Positions 22,744-29,497 of a stretch of 64,000 nucleotides of DNA are shown here, piece by piece. Source of the DNA: Sphingobium sp. D43FB (GTDB lineage Bacteria; Pseudomonadota; Alphaproteobacteria; Sphingomonadales; Sphingomonadaceae); NCBI RefSeq assembly GCF_002312805.1, contig NZ_NMUA01000011.1, positions 62,001 through 126,000 on the forward strand, written 5' to 3'. Made by a program: the position numbers and the translations under genes. Positions within the stretch are counted from its first letter, which is position 1. The number at the start of each line of letters is the position of its first letter. The notes under the pieces are model-generated. The model saw only the letters and a list, made by a program, of their open reading frames with translations. It was not told where the DNA came from and searched no databases.

Positions 22744-23642
22744 CCGACGCGGACGCCAGTACACGCCGGGGATTGCTCGCGGCGCTGGGCGCTTATGGGC
22801 TTTGGGGGCTGCTGCCGATCTTCTTCCGGCTGCTGCACCATGTCGATCCGGTGGAAATCGTTACCCAGCGCATCCTCTGGTCGCTGCTGCTGATCCTGAC
22901 GCTGCTGGCGCTGCGCAACGGTATCGGCCCGATGATCGCCGTGCTGCGCGATCGTCGTCTGCTGCTGGCGCTGGCTGGATCGGCAGTGATGATCGCGATC
23001 AACTGGCTGGTCTATGTCTGGGCGGTCAATGACGGCCATGTCGTGGCGACTAGCCTTGGTTATTTCCTCAATCCGTTGGTCAATGTGGCGCTGGGCGTAT
23101 TGGTACTCAAGGAACGCTTGCGGCGCGGGCAGATGCTGGCGATCGGCTTTGCGGCGGTGGGAGTCGCCATCTTGGCGGCGTCCGCGATTACGACGCTGTG
23201 GATCAGCCTGACGCTGGCTTTCAGCTTCGCTTTCTATGGCCTCATCCGCAAGATGACGCCGGTAGCCCCGATGACGGGGTTGGGGGTCGAAACGCTGCTC
23301 CTTGCGCCGCTGGCGGTCGCCTATCTCGCCTGGGAGGCGAGCCATGGTCCCATCGGCTTTGGACAGGATGTATCGACCACTGCCTTGCTTATCATCGCAG
23401 GCGTAGTGACCACCGTGCCGCTGGTGCTGTTCGCCACGGCCGCGCGCAGCCTGCCCATGGCGACGCTGGGCGTGCTGCAATATCTCGCACCCACGTTGCA
23501 ATTTGTCTGCGGCGTCGTGCTGTTCGGCGAGACGCTAAGCCGGGGCCAGATGCTGAGCTTCGGCCTGATCTGGGTCGGCCTCATCCTGTTCGCGACGGAC
23601 AGCGTGAAGGCCGCCCGCCGCAATCGGGTCGCGACGGCTTAG
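22740..23642 (+). CDS. rarD: RarD-type EamA-family transporter with probable CTG start
   Basis: This inner-membrane protein of about 300 residues has ten membrane helices and two EamA repeats, recognised by LGAYGLWGLLPIFFRLLHHVDPVEIVTQRILWS and VSYFLNPLV-like and LQYLAPTLQFV segments. The first ATG/GTG/TTG in frame is TTG 22773, which would remove the residues that normally precede helix 1. A CTG at 22740 restores a family-like N-terminus (TDADASTRRGLLAAL), overlaps the upstream stop as CTGA and has a G-rich ribosome-binding site. The substrate is unknown. It overlaps the convergent dihydroorotase gene by 4 bases. Confidence 0.85.
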   Translation: MTDADASTRRGLLAALGAYGLWGLLPIFFRLLHHVDPVEIVTQRILWSLLLILTLLALRNGIGPMIAVLRDRRLLLALAGSAVMIAINWLVYVWAVNDGHVVATSLGYFLNPLVNVALGVLVLKERLRRGQMLAIGFAAVGVAILAASAITTLWISLTLAFSFAFYGLIRKMTPVAPMTGLGVETLLLAPLAVAYLAWEASHGPIGFGQDVSTTALLIIAGVVTTVPLVLFATAARSLPMATLGVLQYLAPTLQFVCGVVLFGETLSRGQMLSFGLIWVGLILFATDSVKAARRNRVATA

Positions 23643-24970
23643 GAAAATTCGGTCGCTTCGAACCGCACCGGTTCGCCCACCGCGGCATTGGCCAGCGCAT
23701 CTTCCCACATCACGCGATGGCCGCGGATGATGGTGCCGACCGCCTTGCCGGTCAGGTCCATCCCCTCGAATGGCGACCAGTCGCAGCGCGAGGCGAGCCA
23801 AGCCTTGCCCACGGTCCAGCGCTTCTTGAGGTCCACCACGGTAAAGTCGGCGTCATAGCCAAGCGCGATCCGGCCTTTGCCGACCAGTCCGAACACCCGC
23901 TGCGGCCCTGACGAGGTCAGTTCGATGAAGCGGCGCAGCGTCAGCCGCCCCTCTGCCACATGGTTGAGCAGCAGCGGCACGAGCGTCTGCACGCCCGGCA
24001 TGCCGCTGGGGCTGGCCGGGTAGGTCTTGGCCTTTTCCTCGATCGTGTGCGGCGCATGGTCGCTGCCCAACACGTCGGGCACGCCCTGATTGAGCCACTG
24101 CCACAGCCCGTCGCGATGCGCGGCGCTGCGGATCGGCGGGTTCATCTGCGCATAGCTGCCAAGGCGCGGATAGGCGTCCTCCGCCGCCAGCGTCAGATGC
24201 TGCGGCGTCACTTCGCATGTGGCGATATCCTTGTTCTGGCCGATATATTCCAGCTCGGCCGGCGTCGTGATGTGCAGGATGTGGATGCGCCGCCGCGCGG
24301 CACGGGCGAGCGCGATGATCCGCTTGGTCGCGATCATCGCGCTTTCATCGTCGCGCCAGACAGGGTGCGACGATGGGTCGCCCTCGACCCGATAATCCTT
24401 GCGCGCGTTCATCCGCGCCTCGTCCTCGGCATGGATGGCGACGCGGCGGGTGCCGCTGGCCAGTACGCGCGACAGGGCATCATCGTCATCGACCAGCAGG
24501 CTGCCGGTCGAGGCCCCCATGAAGATCTTGACCCCTGCCGTGCCGGGGATGCGTTCCAGTTCGCGTAATTGTTCGGCATTGTCCGCCGTCGCGCCGACAT
24601 AAAAGGCATGGTCGCACCACATGCGATGCCGGGCGCGGACCAGCTTGTCATGGACGCGCGCGGCCGTGTCGGTGTTGGGATTAGTGTTGGGCATTTCGAA
24701 CACGGCGGTCACCCCGCCGAGCACCGCCGCGCGGCTGCCTGATTCGAGGTCTTCCTTATGTTCGAGGCCCGGCTCGCGGAAATGCACCTGGCTGTCGATG
24801 CAGCCGGGCAATATGTCCAGCCCGCTACAGTCGATCACCTCGCCTGCATCGCCCAGGCTCGTCCCGATCGCCACGATCTTCCCTGCGCGCACGCCCACGT
24901 CCGTCTGCTCCGCGCCGCCCGGTGTATGGACGGTGCCGTTCTTGAGGATCAGGTCGAAAGTCTGGGTCAT
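23639..24970 (-). CDS. Dihydroorotase homologue with altered HxH motif
   Basis: This 443-residue amidohydrolase resembles class I dihydroorotases, which close carbamoyl aspartate to dihydroorotate. It keeps EMPNTNP, the carboxylated lysine (Lys148 in GVKIFMG), the metal histidines in AIHAED (His180) and HILHIT, and GSDHAPH. The first metal motif, usually HxHxR, reads QVHFR with Gln61 in place of the first histidine. The same variant occurs, as I recall, in a subgroup of alphaproteobacterial proteins annotated dihydroorotase. It may be the working enzyme or a paralogue with another substrate. A perfect palindrome lies just upstream. Confidence 0.8.
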   Translation of the reverse strand: MTQTFDLILKNGTVHTPGGAEQTDVGVRAGKIVAIGTSLGDAGEVIDCSGLDILPGCIDSQVHFREPGLEHKEDLESGSRAAVLGGVTAVFEMPNTNPNTDTAARVHDKLVRARHRMWCDHAFYVGATADNAEQLRELERIPGTAGVKIFMGASTGSLLVDDDDALSRVLASGTRRVAIHAEDEARMNARKDYRVEGDPSSHPVWRDDESAMIATKRIIALARAARRRIHILHITTPAELEYIGQNKDIATCEVTPQHLTLAAEDAYPRLGSYAQMNPPIRSAAHRDGLWQWLNQGVPDVLGSDHAPHTIEEKAKTYPASPSGMPGVQTLVPLLLNHVAEGRLTLRRFIELTSSGPQRVFGLVGKGRIALGYDADFTVVDLKKRWTVGKAWLASRCDWSPFEGMDLTGKAVGTIIRGHRVMWEDALANAAVGEPVRFEATEFS

Positions 24971-24990
24971 GGCGTGGTTCCGCTTGTCAA

Positions 24991-25013
24991 AACCCGTTCG
25001 GCCCGAACGGGTT
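24991..25013. repeat. 11-bp perfect palindrome upstream of dihydroorotase gene
   Basis: AACCCGTTCGG and its exact complement are separated by one base. The site lies 21 bases upstream of the dihydroorotase start and before ygfZ. It shares the CCGTTCGG core with the long repeat before gltB, so it may be a fragment of that repeat family rather than an operator. Confidence 0.7.
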
Positions 25014-25046
25014 GGTTATTCAGCGCGACTGTCCTACCTAAAGCCG

Positions 25047-25784
25047 ATGACCGGCACCACCCTCACCGACCGCGCGCTCCTCAGAATTTCGGGCGAGGAG
25101 GCAAAGCCCTTCCTGCAAGGGCTGCTGACCCGCGACGTGCTGACGCTCAAGCCAGGGGAGGCGCGCTGGACCGGGTTGCTGACGCCGCAGGGCAAGGCGC
25201 TGTTCGACTTCCTGCTGTGGGGAGACGGCGAGGATGTGCTGATCGACTGCGAGGCTGGCCAAGCCGATGCGCTCGCCAGGCGCCTCACCCTCTATCGCCT
25301 GCGCCGCAAGGTGGTAATTGCGCGGGACGATGCGTTGGCGGTGCATTGGGCACCCGATGCGCAGGACAGGCCGCTCGACCCGCGCCTGCCCGCGCTCGGC
25401 CATCGCTGGATCGCGCCAGCGGGGGAGGGGGATGCCTCTGCCGCCTTCCGCGCGCATCGGCTGGCGATCGGCGTGTTCGAAGGGGTGAGCGAGCTGGGAC
25501 AGGATCAGACGCTCTGGCTCGAAACCAATGCCGGGGAACTGCATGGCGTCGATTATGACAAGGGCTGCTATGTCGGGCAGGAAAATACCGCGCGGATGCA
25601 TTATCGCGCCAAGGTGAACCGGCGGCTGGTCGCGGTGCCGCTGGCGCAGGCAGAGGAGAAGCGCCAGCGGGCTGCCTTGCCCGACCTTGGTCTGTCGATC
25701 GAACTGCGGCGGGTGGAGGATCTGGACCCCGCGCTGCTGCCGGACTGGCTGGCGCAAGCCATAGCGGCGCAGGTGGCGGAATGA
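25047..25784 (+). CDS. ygfZ: Folate-binding YgfZ/GcvT-family Fe-S maintenance protein
   Basis: This 245-residue protein belongs to the YgfZ family, which uses tetrahydrofolate to keep certain iron-sulfur enzymes active. The diagnostic motif is DKGCYVGQE at about residues 170-180, with its conserved cysteine. The N-terminal ISGEEAKPFLQGLLTRDV is also typical. The ATG at 25047 (MTGTTLTDRA) was chosen; longer upstream frames run into the divergent dihydroorotase promoter. The next gene overlaps its stop by 4 bases. Confidence 0.9.
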   Translation: MTGTTLTDRALLRISGEEAKPFLQGLLTRDVLTLKPGEARWTGLLTPQGKALFDFLLWGDGEDVLIDCEAGQADALARRLTLYRLRRKVVIARDDALAVHWAPDAQDRPLDPRLPALGHRWIAPAGEGDASAAFRAHRLAIGVFEGVSELGQDQTLWLETNAGELHGVDYDKGCYVGQENTARMHYRAKVNRRLVAVPLAQAEEKRQRAALPDLGLSIELRRVEDLDPALLPDWLAQAIAAQVAE

Positions 25785-26548
25785 CCTGCCGACGCATGGG
25801 GCGGACGCTCCTTCTGGCCCTACTCGCCCTCCTCGTTACCCCAGCCATGGCCGACACGCCCTGGACGCTGGTCAAAACCTACCCGCATGACGAGACCGCC
25901 TTTACCCAGGGCCTCTTCTTCCACGACGGCGCGCTTTACGAAAGCACGGGACTGGAAGGCCGGTCGGACATCCGCAAAGTGGCGCTACGCACGGGCAAAG
26001 TGCTGGCCCGCCGTGCCGTCGATCGCCCCTATTTCGGGGAGGGCATGGTCAATTGGAATGACCGGATCGTCAGCCTGACCTGGCGGCACCGGCGCGGCTT
26101 CGTCTGGCGGCTCGATGATTTCGCGCCGATCGCCGACTTCCGCTATGAAGGCGAAGGCTGGGGCCTGACGCAGGATGGCAAGAGCCTGATCATGAGCGAT
26201 GGCACCGCGCAACTGCGCTTCCTCGATCCTGACACGCTGACCGAACAGCGCCGCATCACCGTCAGCTGGAACGGTCGGGCGGTCGATCGACTGAACGAGC
26301 TGGAATATGTGCGCGGTGAAATCTGGGCGAATATCTGGTATGACACGAAGATTGCCCGGGTCGACCCCAGCAATGGCGCCGTGATCGACTGGGTCGACAT
26401 ATCCGCGCTGCGCAAGGCGGCGGGGGTGACGGACAGCGAAGCGGTGGCCAACGGCATCGCCTGGGACAGTAAAAGGGATCGCCTGTTCGTGACCGGCAAG
26501 AACTGGCCCAAGCTGTTCGAGATAAAGGTCGCCCGCGCAGCCGAATAG
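25781..26548 (+). CDS. Glutaminyl-peptide cyclotransferase (glutamine cyclotransferase family)
   Basis: This 255-residue exported beta-propeller has a signal peptide ending AMA at about residue 24. FTQGLFF, YESTGLEGRS, NELEYVRGEIWANIW, VANGIAWD and LFVTGKNWPKLFEI are hallmark motifs of the plant-type glutamine cyclotransferase family. These enzymes convert N-terminal glutamine to pyroglutamate. The Glu in NELEY is part of the active site. It overlaps ygfZ by 4 bases. Confidence 0.9.
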   Translation: MTCRRMGRTLLLALLALLVTPAMADTPWTLVKTYPHDETAFTQGLFFHDGALYESTGLEGRSDIRKVALRTGKVLARRAVDRPYFGEGMVNWNDRIVSLTWRHRRGFVWRLDDFAPIADFRYEGEGWGLTQDGKSLIMSDGTAQLRFLDPDTLTEQRRITVSWNGRAVDRLNELEYVRGEIWANIWYDTKIARVDPSNGAVIDWVDISALRKAAGVTDSEAVANGIAWDSKRDRLFVTGKNWPKLFEIKVARAAE

Positions 26549-26561
26549 ACCAGCCATGTGG

Positions 26562-26590
26562 TTGACAGGAAGCGGCCGAATCGCTAGTGG
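26562..26590 (+). promoter_or_regulatory. Candidate promoter of the rpsM operon
   Basis: A perfect -35 TTGACA at 26562-26567 is followed 17 bases later by TAGTGG at 26585-26590, a poor -10. If used, the transcript would carry a leader of about 160 bases that contains the terminator-like hairpin and the small ORF before rpsM. Confidence 0.45.
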
Positions 26591-26615
26591 CGACCGATCC
26601 CGACACGCAGGTGAC

Positions 26616-26647
26616 CGGCAGTGCTTTGCGCACTGACCGTCTTTTTT
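26616..26647 (+). terminator. Terminator-like hairpin in rpsM leader
   Basis: CGG plus CAGTGC pairs with GCACTG plus CCG (one bulged A) around a TTTGC loop. TCTTTTTT follows directly. It is a good intrinsic terminator. It may end the glutaminyl cyclotransferase transcript or act as an attenuator, because no promoter is seen between it and the small ORF. Confidence 0.7.
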
Positions 26648-26664
26648 GCGTCTCGGAGGATAGT

Positions 26665-26751
26665 ATGGATCGCGCTTTTCCGCCAGGAAAACCGGCCTTT
26701 GACGCTTTGAGATGGGGTGACGCCAATCGCCCCGTGGAGCAGGAGATTTAA
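26665..26751 (+). CDS. Putative 28-codon leader ORF before rpsM
   Basis: An ATG at 26665 with a strong GGAGGA ribosome-binding site opens a 28-codon frame starting [18 protein letters not shown]. It ends with a TAA at 26749-26751, only 6 bases before the rpsM ATG. The rpsM ribosome-binding site (AGGAG) lies inside the last codons, so translation of the two would be coupled. It begins 17 bases after the T-run of a terminator-like hairpin. The peptide resembles nothing I know. Confidence 0.5.
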   Translation: MDRAFPPGKPAFDALRWGDANRPVEQEI

Positions 26752-26756
26752 GTACC

Positions 26757-27125
26757 ATGGCACGTATTGCGGGTGTTAACATCCCGACCAACAAGCGCGT
26801 AATCATCGCGCTCACCTACATTCACGGCATTGGTCGCAAGACCGCCGTTGATATCGCCACCAAGCTCGGCATCGACCAGAGCCGTCGTATTCAGGATCTT
26901 TCGGACGCCGAAGTGCTCCAGATCCGCGAAACCATCGACGCCGACCTGACGGTCGAGGGCGATCTGCGTCGCAACACCGCGATGAACATCAAGCGCCTGA
27001 TGGATCTGGCCTGCTATCGCGGCCTGCGTCATCGTAAGGGTCTGCCGGTTCGTGGCCAGCGCACGCACACCAATGCGCGCACCCGCAAGGGCAAGGCAAA
27101 GGCGATTGCCGGTAAGAAGAAGTAA
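26757..27125 (+). CDS. rpsM: Ribosomal protein S13
   Basis: This is the 122-residue 30S head protein contacting 16S rRNA and the 50S B1 bridges. [26 protein letters not shown] and the basic C-terminal [23 protein letters not shown] are diagnostic. It opens the rpsM-rpsK-rpoA-rplQ block. In many bacteria this alpha operon follows secY/adk; here the gene before is a glutaminyl cyclotransferase, so the block is detached or the gene was inserted. Confidence 0.98.
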   Translation: MARIAGVNIPTNKRVIIALTYIHGIGRKTAVDIATKLGIDQSRRIQDLSDAEVLQIRETIDADLTVEGDLRRNTAMNIKRLMDLACYRGLRHRKGLPVRGQRTHTNARTRKGKAKAIAGKKK

Positions 27126-27130
27126 TCGTT

Positions 27131-27160
27131 GAGGGTCGCAGGCCTTTTGGCCTGACCCTC
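27131..27160 (+). repeat. Stem-loop between rpsM and rpsK
   Basis: GAGGGTC pairs with GACCCTC and AGGCC pairs with GGCCT, with a 2-base bulge and a TTTT loop. The structure lies in the 78-base gap between rpsM and rpsK. It lacks a T-tail and may act in mRNA processing or partial termination. Confidence 0.7.
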
Positions 27161-27203
27161 CGGCGACTTCTCCTTTTAAACGATTTCAGTAGGATAGAGC
27201 AAA

Positions 27204-27593
27204 ATGGCACGCGAACCCCAGCGCATTAAGCGCCGTGAGCGCAAGAATATCTCGGCCGGCGTCGCGCACGTCAACGCCAGCTTCAACAACACCATGGTGA
27301 CCATCACCGACGCCCAGGGCAATGCGATTTCCTGGTCCTCGGCCGGCATGATGGGGTTTAAGGGCAGCCGCAAGTCGACCCCGTACGCCGCTCAGGTGTG
27401 CGCCGAAGACGCGGGCCGCAAGGCCGCCGAACATGGCGTCCGTACCCTGGAAGTCGAAGTCAAGGGCCCTGGTTCGGGTCGTGAATCGGCTCTGCGCGCG
27501 CTGCAGGCCGTCGGCTTCCACATCACTTCGATTCGCGACGTGACGCCGATCCCGCACAATGGCGTGCGTCCGTCCAAGCGCCGCCGCGTCTAA
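27204..27593 (+). CDS. rpsK: Ribosomal protein S11
   Basis: This 129-residue 30S platform protein is identified by [34 protein letters not shown] and the C-terminal [16 protein letters not shown]. The N-terminus is basic ([14 protein letters not shown]). It is part of the alpha operon. The usual rpsD gene between rpsK and rpoA is absent, as in many alphaproteobacteria. Confidence 0.98.
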   Translation: MAREPQRIKRRERKNISAGVAHVNASFNNTMVTITDAQGNAISWSSAGMMGFKGSRKSTPYAAQVCAEDAGRKAAEHGVRTLEVEVKGPGSGRESALRALQAVGFHITSIRDVTPIPHNGVRPSKRRRV

Positions 27594-27612
27594 CCACGGC
27601 TGAGCGATATGG

Positions 27613-27634
27613 CGGGCGGCGGACGCGCCGCCCG
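27613..27634 (+). repeat. GC-rich hairpin between rpsK and rpoA
   Basis: CGGGCGGCG and CGCCGCCCG form a perfect 9-bp stem with a GACG loop, 20 bases after the rpsK stop. No T-run follows. It may stabilise the upstream mRNA or lower rpoA expression relative to the ribosomal proteins. Confidence 0.7.
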
Positions 27635-27712
27635 TTACCCGTCTGCATCGGCCGCAACGTCCTGTCGGGTCCAGGATCATAAGCGTTTCGGCCACATCCC
27701 CAGGGGAATTAC

Positions 27713-28777
27713 ATGACTGTCAACATGAAGAACTGGCAGGAATTGAAGAAGCCCAACGCGCTGGAAATCAAGCCAACCAGCGACGGCAAGCGTAAGGCGA
27801 CCTTCGTCGCCGAGCCACTAGAGCGCGGTTTCGGCCTGACGCTTGGCAACGCGCTACGCCGGGTTCTTCTTTCCTCGCTCCAGGGCGCGGCGGTCACCTC
27901 GATCAAGATCGAGAACGTCCTGCACGAATTTTCGTCGCTCGCTGGCGTGCGTGAGGACGTGACCGATATCGTCCTCAACATCAAGCAGGTTGCGCTGCGG
28001 ATGGAAGGCGACGGGCCAAAGCGCCTGCAGCTTTCCGCCACTGGTCCCGCCGTGGTCAAGGCAGGCGACATCAGCGTCGTCGGCGATATCGAGGTGATGA
28101 ACCCCGATCTGGTCATCTGCCATCTCGACCAGGGCGCCACGCTCAACATGGAACTGACGGCTGACATCGGCAAGGGCTATGTCCCCGCCGTTGCCAACCG
28201 CCCGGCCGATGCGCCGATCGGCCTCATCCCGATCGACGCGCTCTACTCGCCGGTCCGTCAGGTCGCGTATAAGGTGGACAACACCCGCGTCGGCCAGGAA
28301 CTGGACTATGACAAGCTGTCGCTGACCGTCGAAACCGACGGCACCGTCACGCCGGAAGACGCGGTGGCTTTCGCTGCCCGTATCCTGCAGGACCAGCTCC
28401 AGCTGTTCGTCCACTTCGAAGACGCGCTGCCGACCGCAGCCCCCTCGCAGGGCGGCCATGCCGTCGCATCGACGTCGGACAGCGAAGGCGACACCAACCA
28501 GATCAACCGCTATCTTCTCAAGAAGGTGGACGAACTGGAACTGTCGGTCCGCTCGGCCAACTGCCTCAAGAACGACAACATCATCTATATCGGCGATCTG
28601 GTCCAGAAGACCGAAGCCGAGATGCTGCGCACCCCCAATTTCGGTCGCAAGTCGCTGAACGAAATCAAGGAAGTGCTGTCGTCCATGGGGCTGCGCCTGG
28701 GCATGGACATCCCCGGCTGGCCGCCTGAGAATATCGAGGAAATGGCCAAGAAGCTCGAACAAGAGCTGCTGGGCTAA
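27713..28777 (+). CDS. rpoA: DNA-directed RNA polymerase alpha subunit
   Basis: This 354-residue protein forms the core assembly dimer of RNA polymerase. The N-terminal domain shows [31 protein letters not shown]. The C-terminal domain, which binds UP elements and activators, ends with [52 protein letters not shown] linker of about 20 residues separates them. AGGGGA precedes the ATG. Confidence 0.99.
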   Translation: MTVNMKNWQELKKPNALEIKPTSDGKRKATFVAEPLERGFGLTLGNALRRVLLSSLQGAAVTSIKIENVLHEFSSLAGVREDVTDIVLNIKQVALRMEGDGPKRLQLSATGPAVVKAGDISVVGDIEVMNPDLVICHLDQGATLNMELTADIGKGYVPAVANRPADAPIGLIPIDALYSPVRQVAYKVDNTRVGQELDYDKLSLTVETDGTVTPEDAVAFAARILQDQLQLFVHFEDALPTAAPSQGGHAVASTSDSEGDTNQINRYLLKKVDELELSVRSANCLKNDNIIYIGDLVQKTEAEMLRTPNFGRKSLNEIKEVLSSMGLRLGMDIPGWPPENIEEMAKKLEQELLG

Positions 28778-28786
28778 AGAAAACTC

Positions 28787-28875
28787 CGTCATCCCCGCGA
28801 AAGCGGGGACCCATCTCCCAGCCTTGCGCCTGGGGATGGGTTGGGAGATGGGTTCCCGCCTGCGCGGGAATGACG
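28787..28875. repeat. Palindromic intergenic repeat between rpoA and rplQ
   Basis: The sequence begins CGTCATCCCCGCGAAAGCGG and ends with its near-complement GCGCGGGAATGACG. Inner arms CCCATCTCCCA and TGGGAGATGGG are exact complements. This is the well-known proteobacterial palindromic repeat whose false translation reads FPRRREP and FAGMT. It lies in the gap between two co-transcribed essential genes and forms a long hairpin in the mRNA. Confidence 0.9.
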
Positions 28876-28949
28876 AACAATGGGGCGGTCCCGTCACCGC
28901 CTGGTCTGGGGTACCTCGAACGGCCCCTTAACGAACGAAGGAAGAGATT

Positions 28950-29375
28950 ATGCGTCATAAAATGGGTCAGCGTAAGCTGCAACGCGCCACCGGCCATCGT
29001 AACGCGCTGCTGCGCAACCTCGCCGCCTCGCTCATCAAGCATGAGCAGATCATGACTGGCACGGTCAAGGCAAAGGCGCTGCGTCCCTATGTCGAAAAGC
29101 TGATCACGCTGGCGAAGAAGGGTGGCCTGTCCAACCGTCGTCTCGCCCATGCGCGGCTTCAGGACGACACGCAGCTGATCAAGCTGTTCGAGACGCTGGC
29201 CGAACGCTATAAGGATCGCAACGGCGGCTATACCCGCGTGATCAAGGCCGGTTTCCGCGCGTCGGACGCTGCGCCGATGGCGATCATCGAGCTGGTCGAC
29301 CGCGACGTCAGCGCCAAGGGTCAGGATTCCGGCCCGCTGCAGAATGAAGACGAAGACGAGCTGGAAGCAGCCTGA
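28950..29375 (+). CDS. rplQ: Ribosomal protein L17
   Basis: This 141-residue 50S protein is recognised by [34 protein letters not shown] and by [11 protein letters not shown] and [25 protein letters not shown]. It has an acidic C-terminal tail ([10 protein letters not shown]) longer than the enteric protein. It is the last gene of the alpha operon. Confidence 0.98.
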   Translation: MRHKMGQRKLQRATGHRNALLRNLAASLIKHEQIMTGTVKAKALRPYVEKLITLAKKGGLSNRRLAHARLQDDTQLIKLFETLAERYKDRNGGYTRVIKAGFRASDAAPMAIIELVDRDVSAKGQDSGPLQNEDEDELEAA

Positions 29376-29384
29376 TCCGTCAGT

Positions 29385-29466
29385 TCCGACTGTCGGCATG
29401 ACCTGACAGTCGGACCATATTGCTTTATCAACAGGCCGTGGCTCTCAAGAGAGCTGCGGCCTGTTG
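29385..29466 (+). terminator. Two consecutive hairpins after rplQ
   Basis: TCCGACTGTC and GACAGTCGGA form a 10-bp stem (29385-29414), followed by CATATTGCTTTAT. Then CAACAGGCCG pairs with CGGCCTGTTG and the inner GCTCTC with GAGAGC, with two wobble pairs between (29429-29466). Together they probably end the ribosomal operon, although neither has a long T-run. Confidence 0.6.
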
Positions 29467-29497
29467 GCGTTGAAGAAGACTGTGAGAGGATGCGCGC

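Noticed and set aside
24621-25046. N-terminal extension of ygfZ by about 140 codons
   Set aside because: It would overlap most of the 5' part of the dihydroorotase gene in antisense and is low-complexity; ATG 25047 gives the usual family length.
27854-28897. Long minus-strand frame (347 codons) opposite rpoA beginning with FPRRREP-like sequence
   Set aside because: It is antisense to rpoA, and its start region is the false translation of the palindromic repeat at 28787-28875, a well-known annotation artefact.
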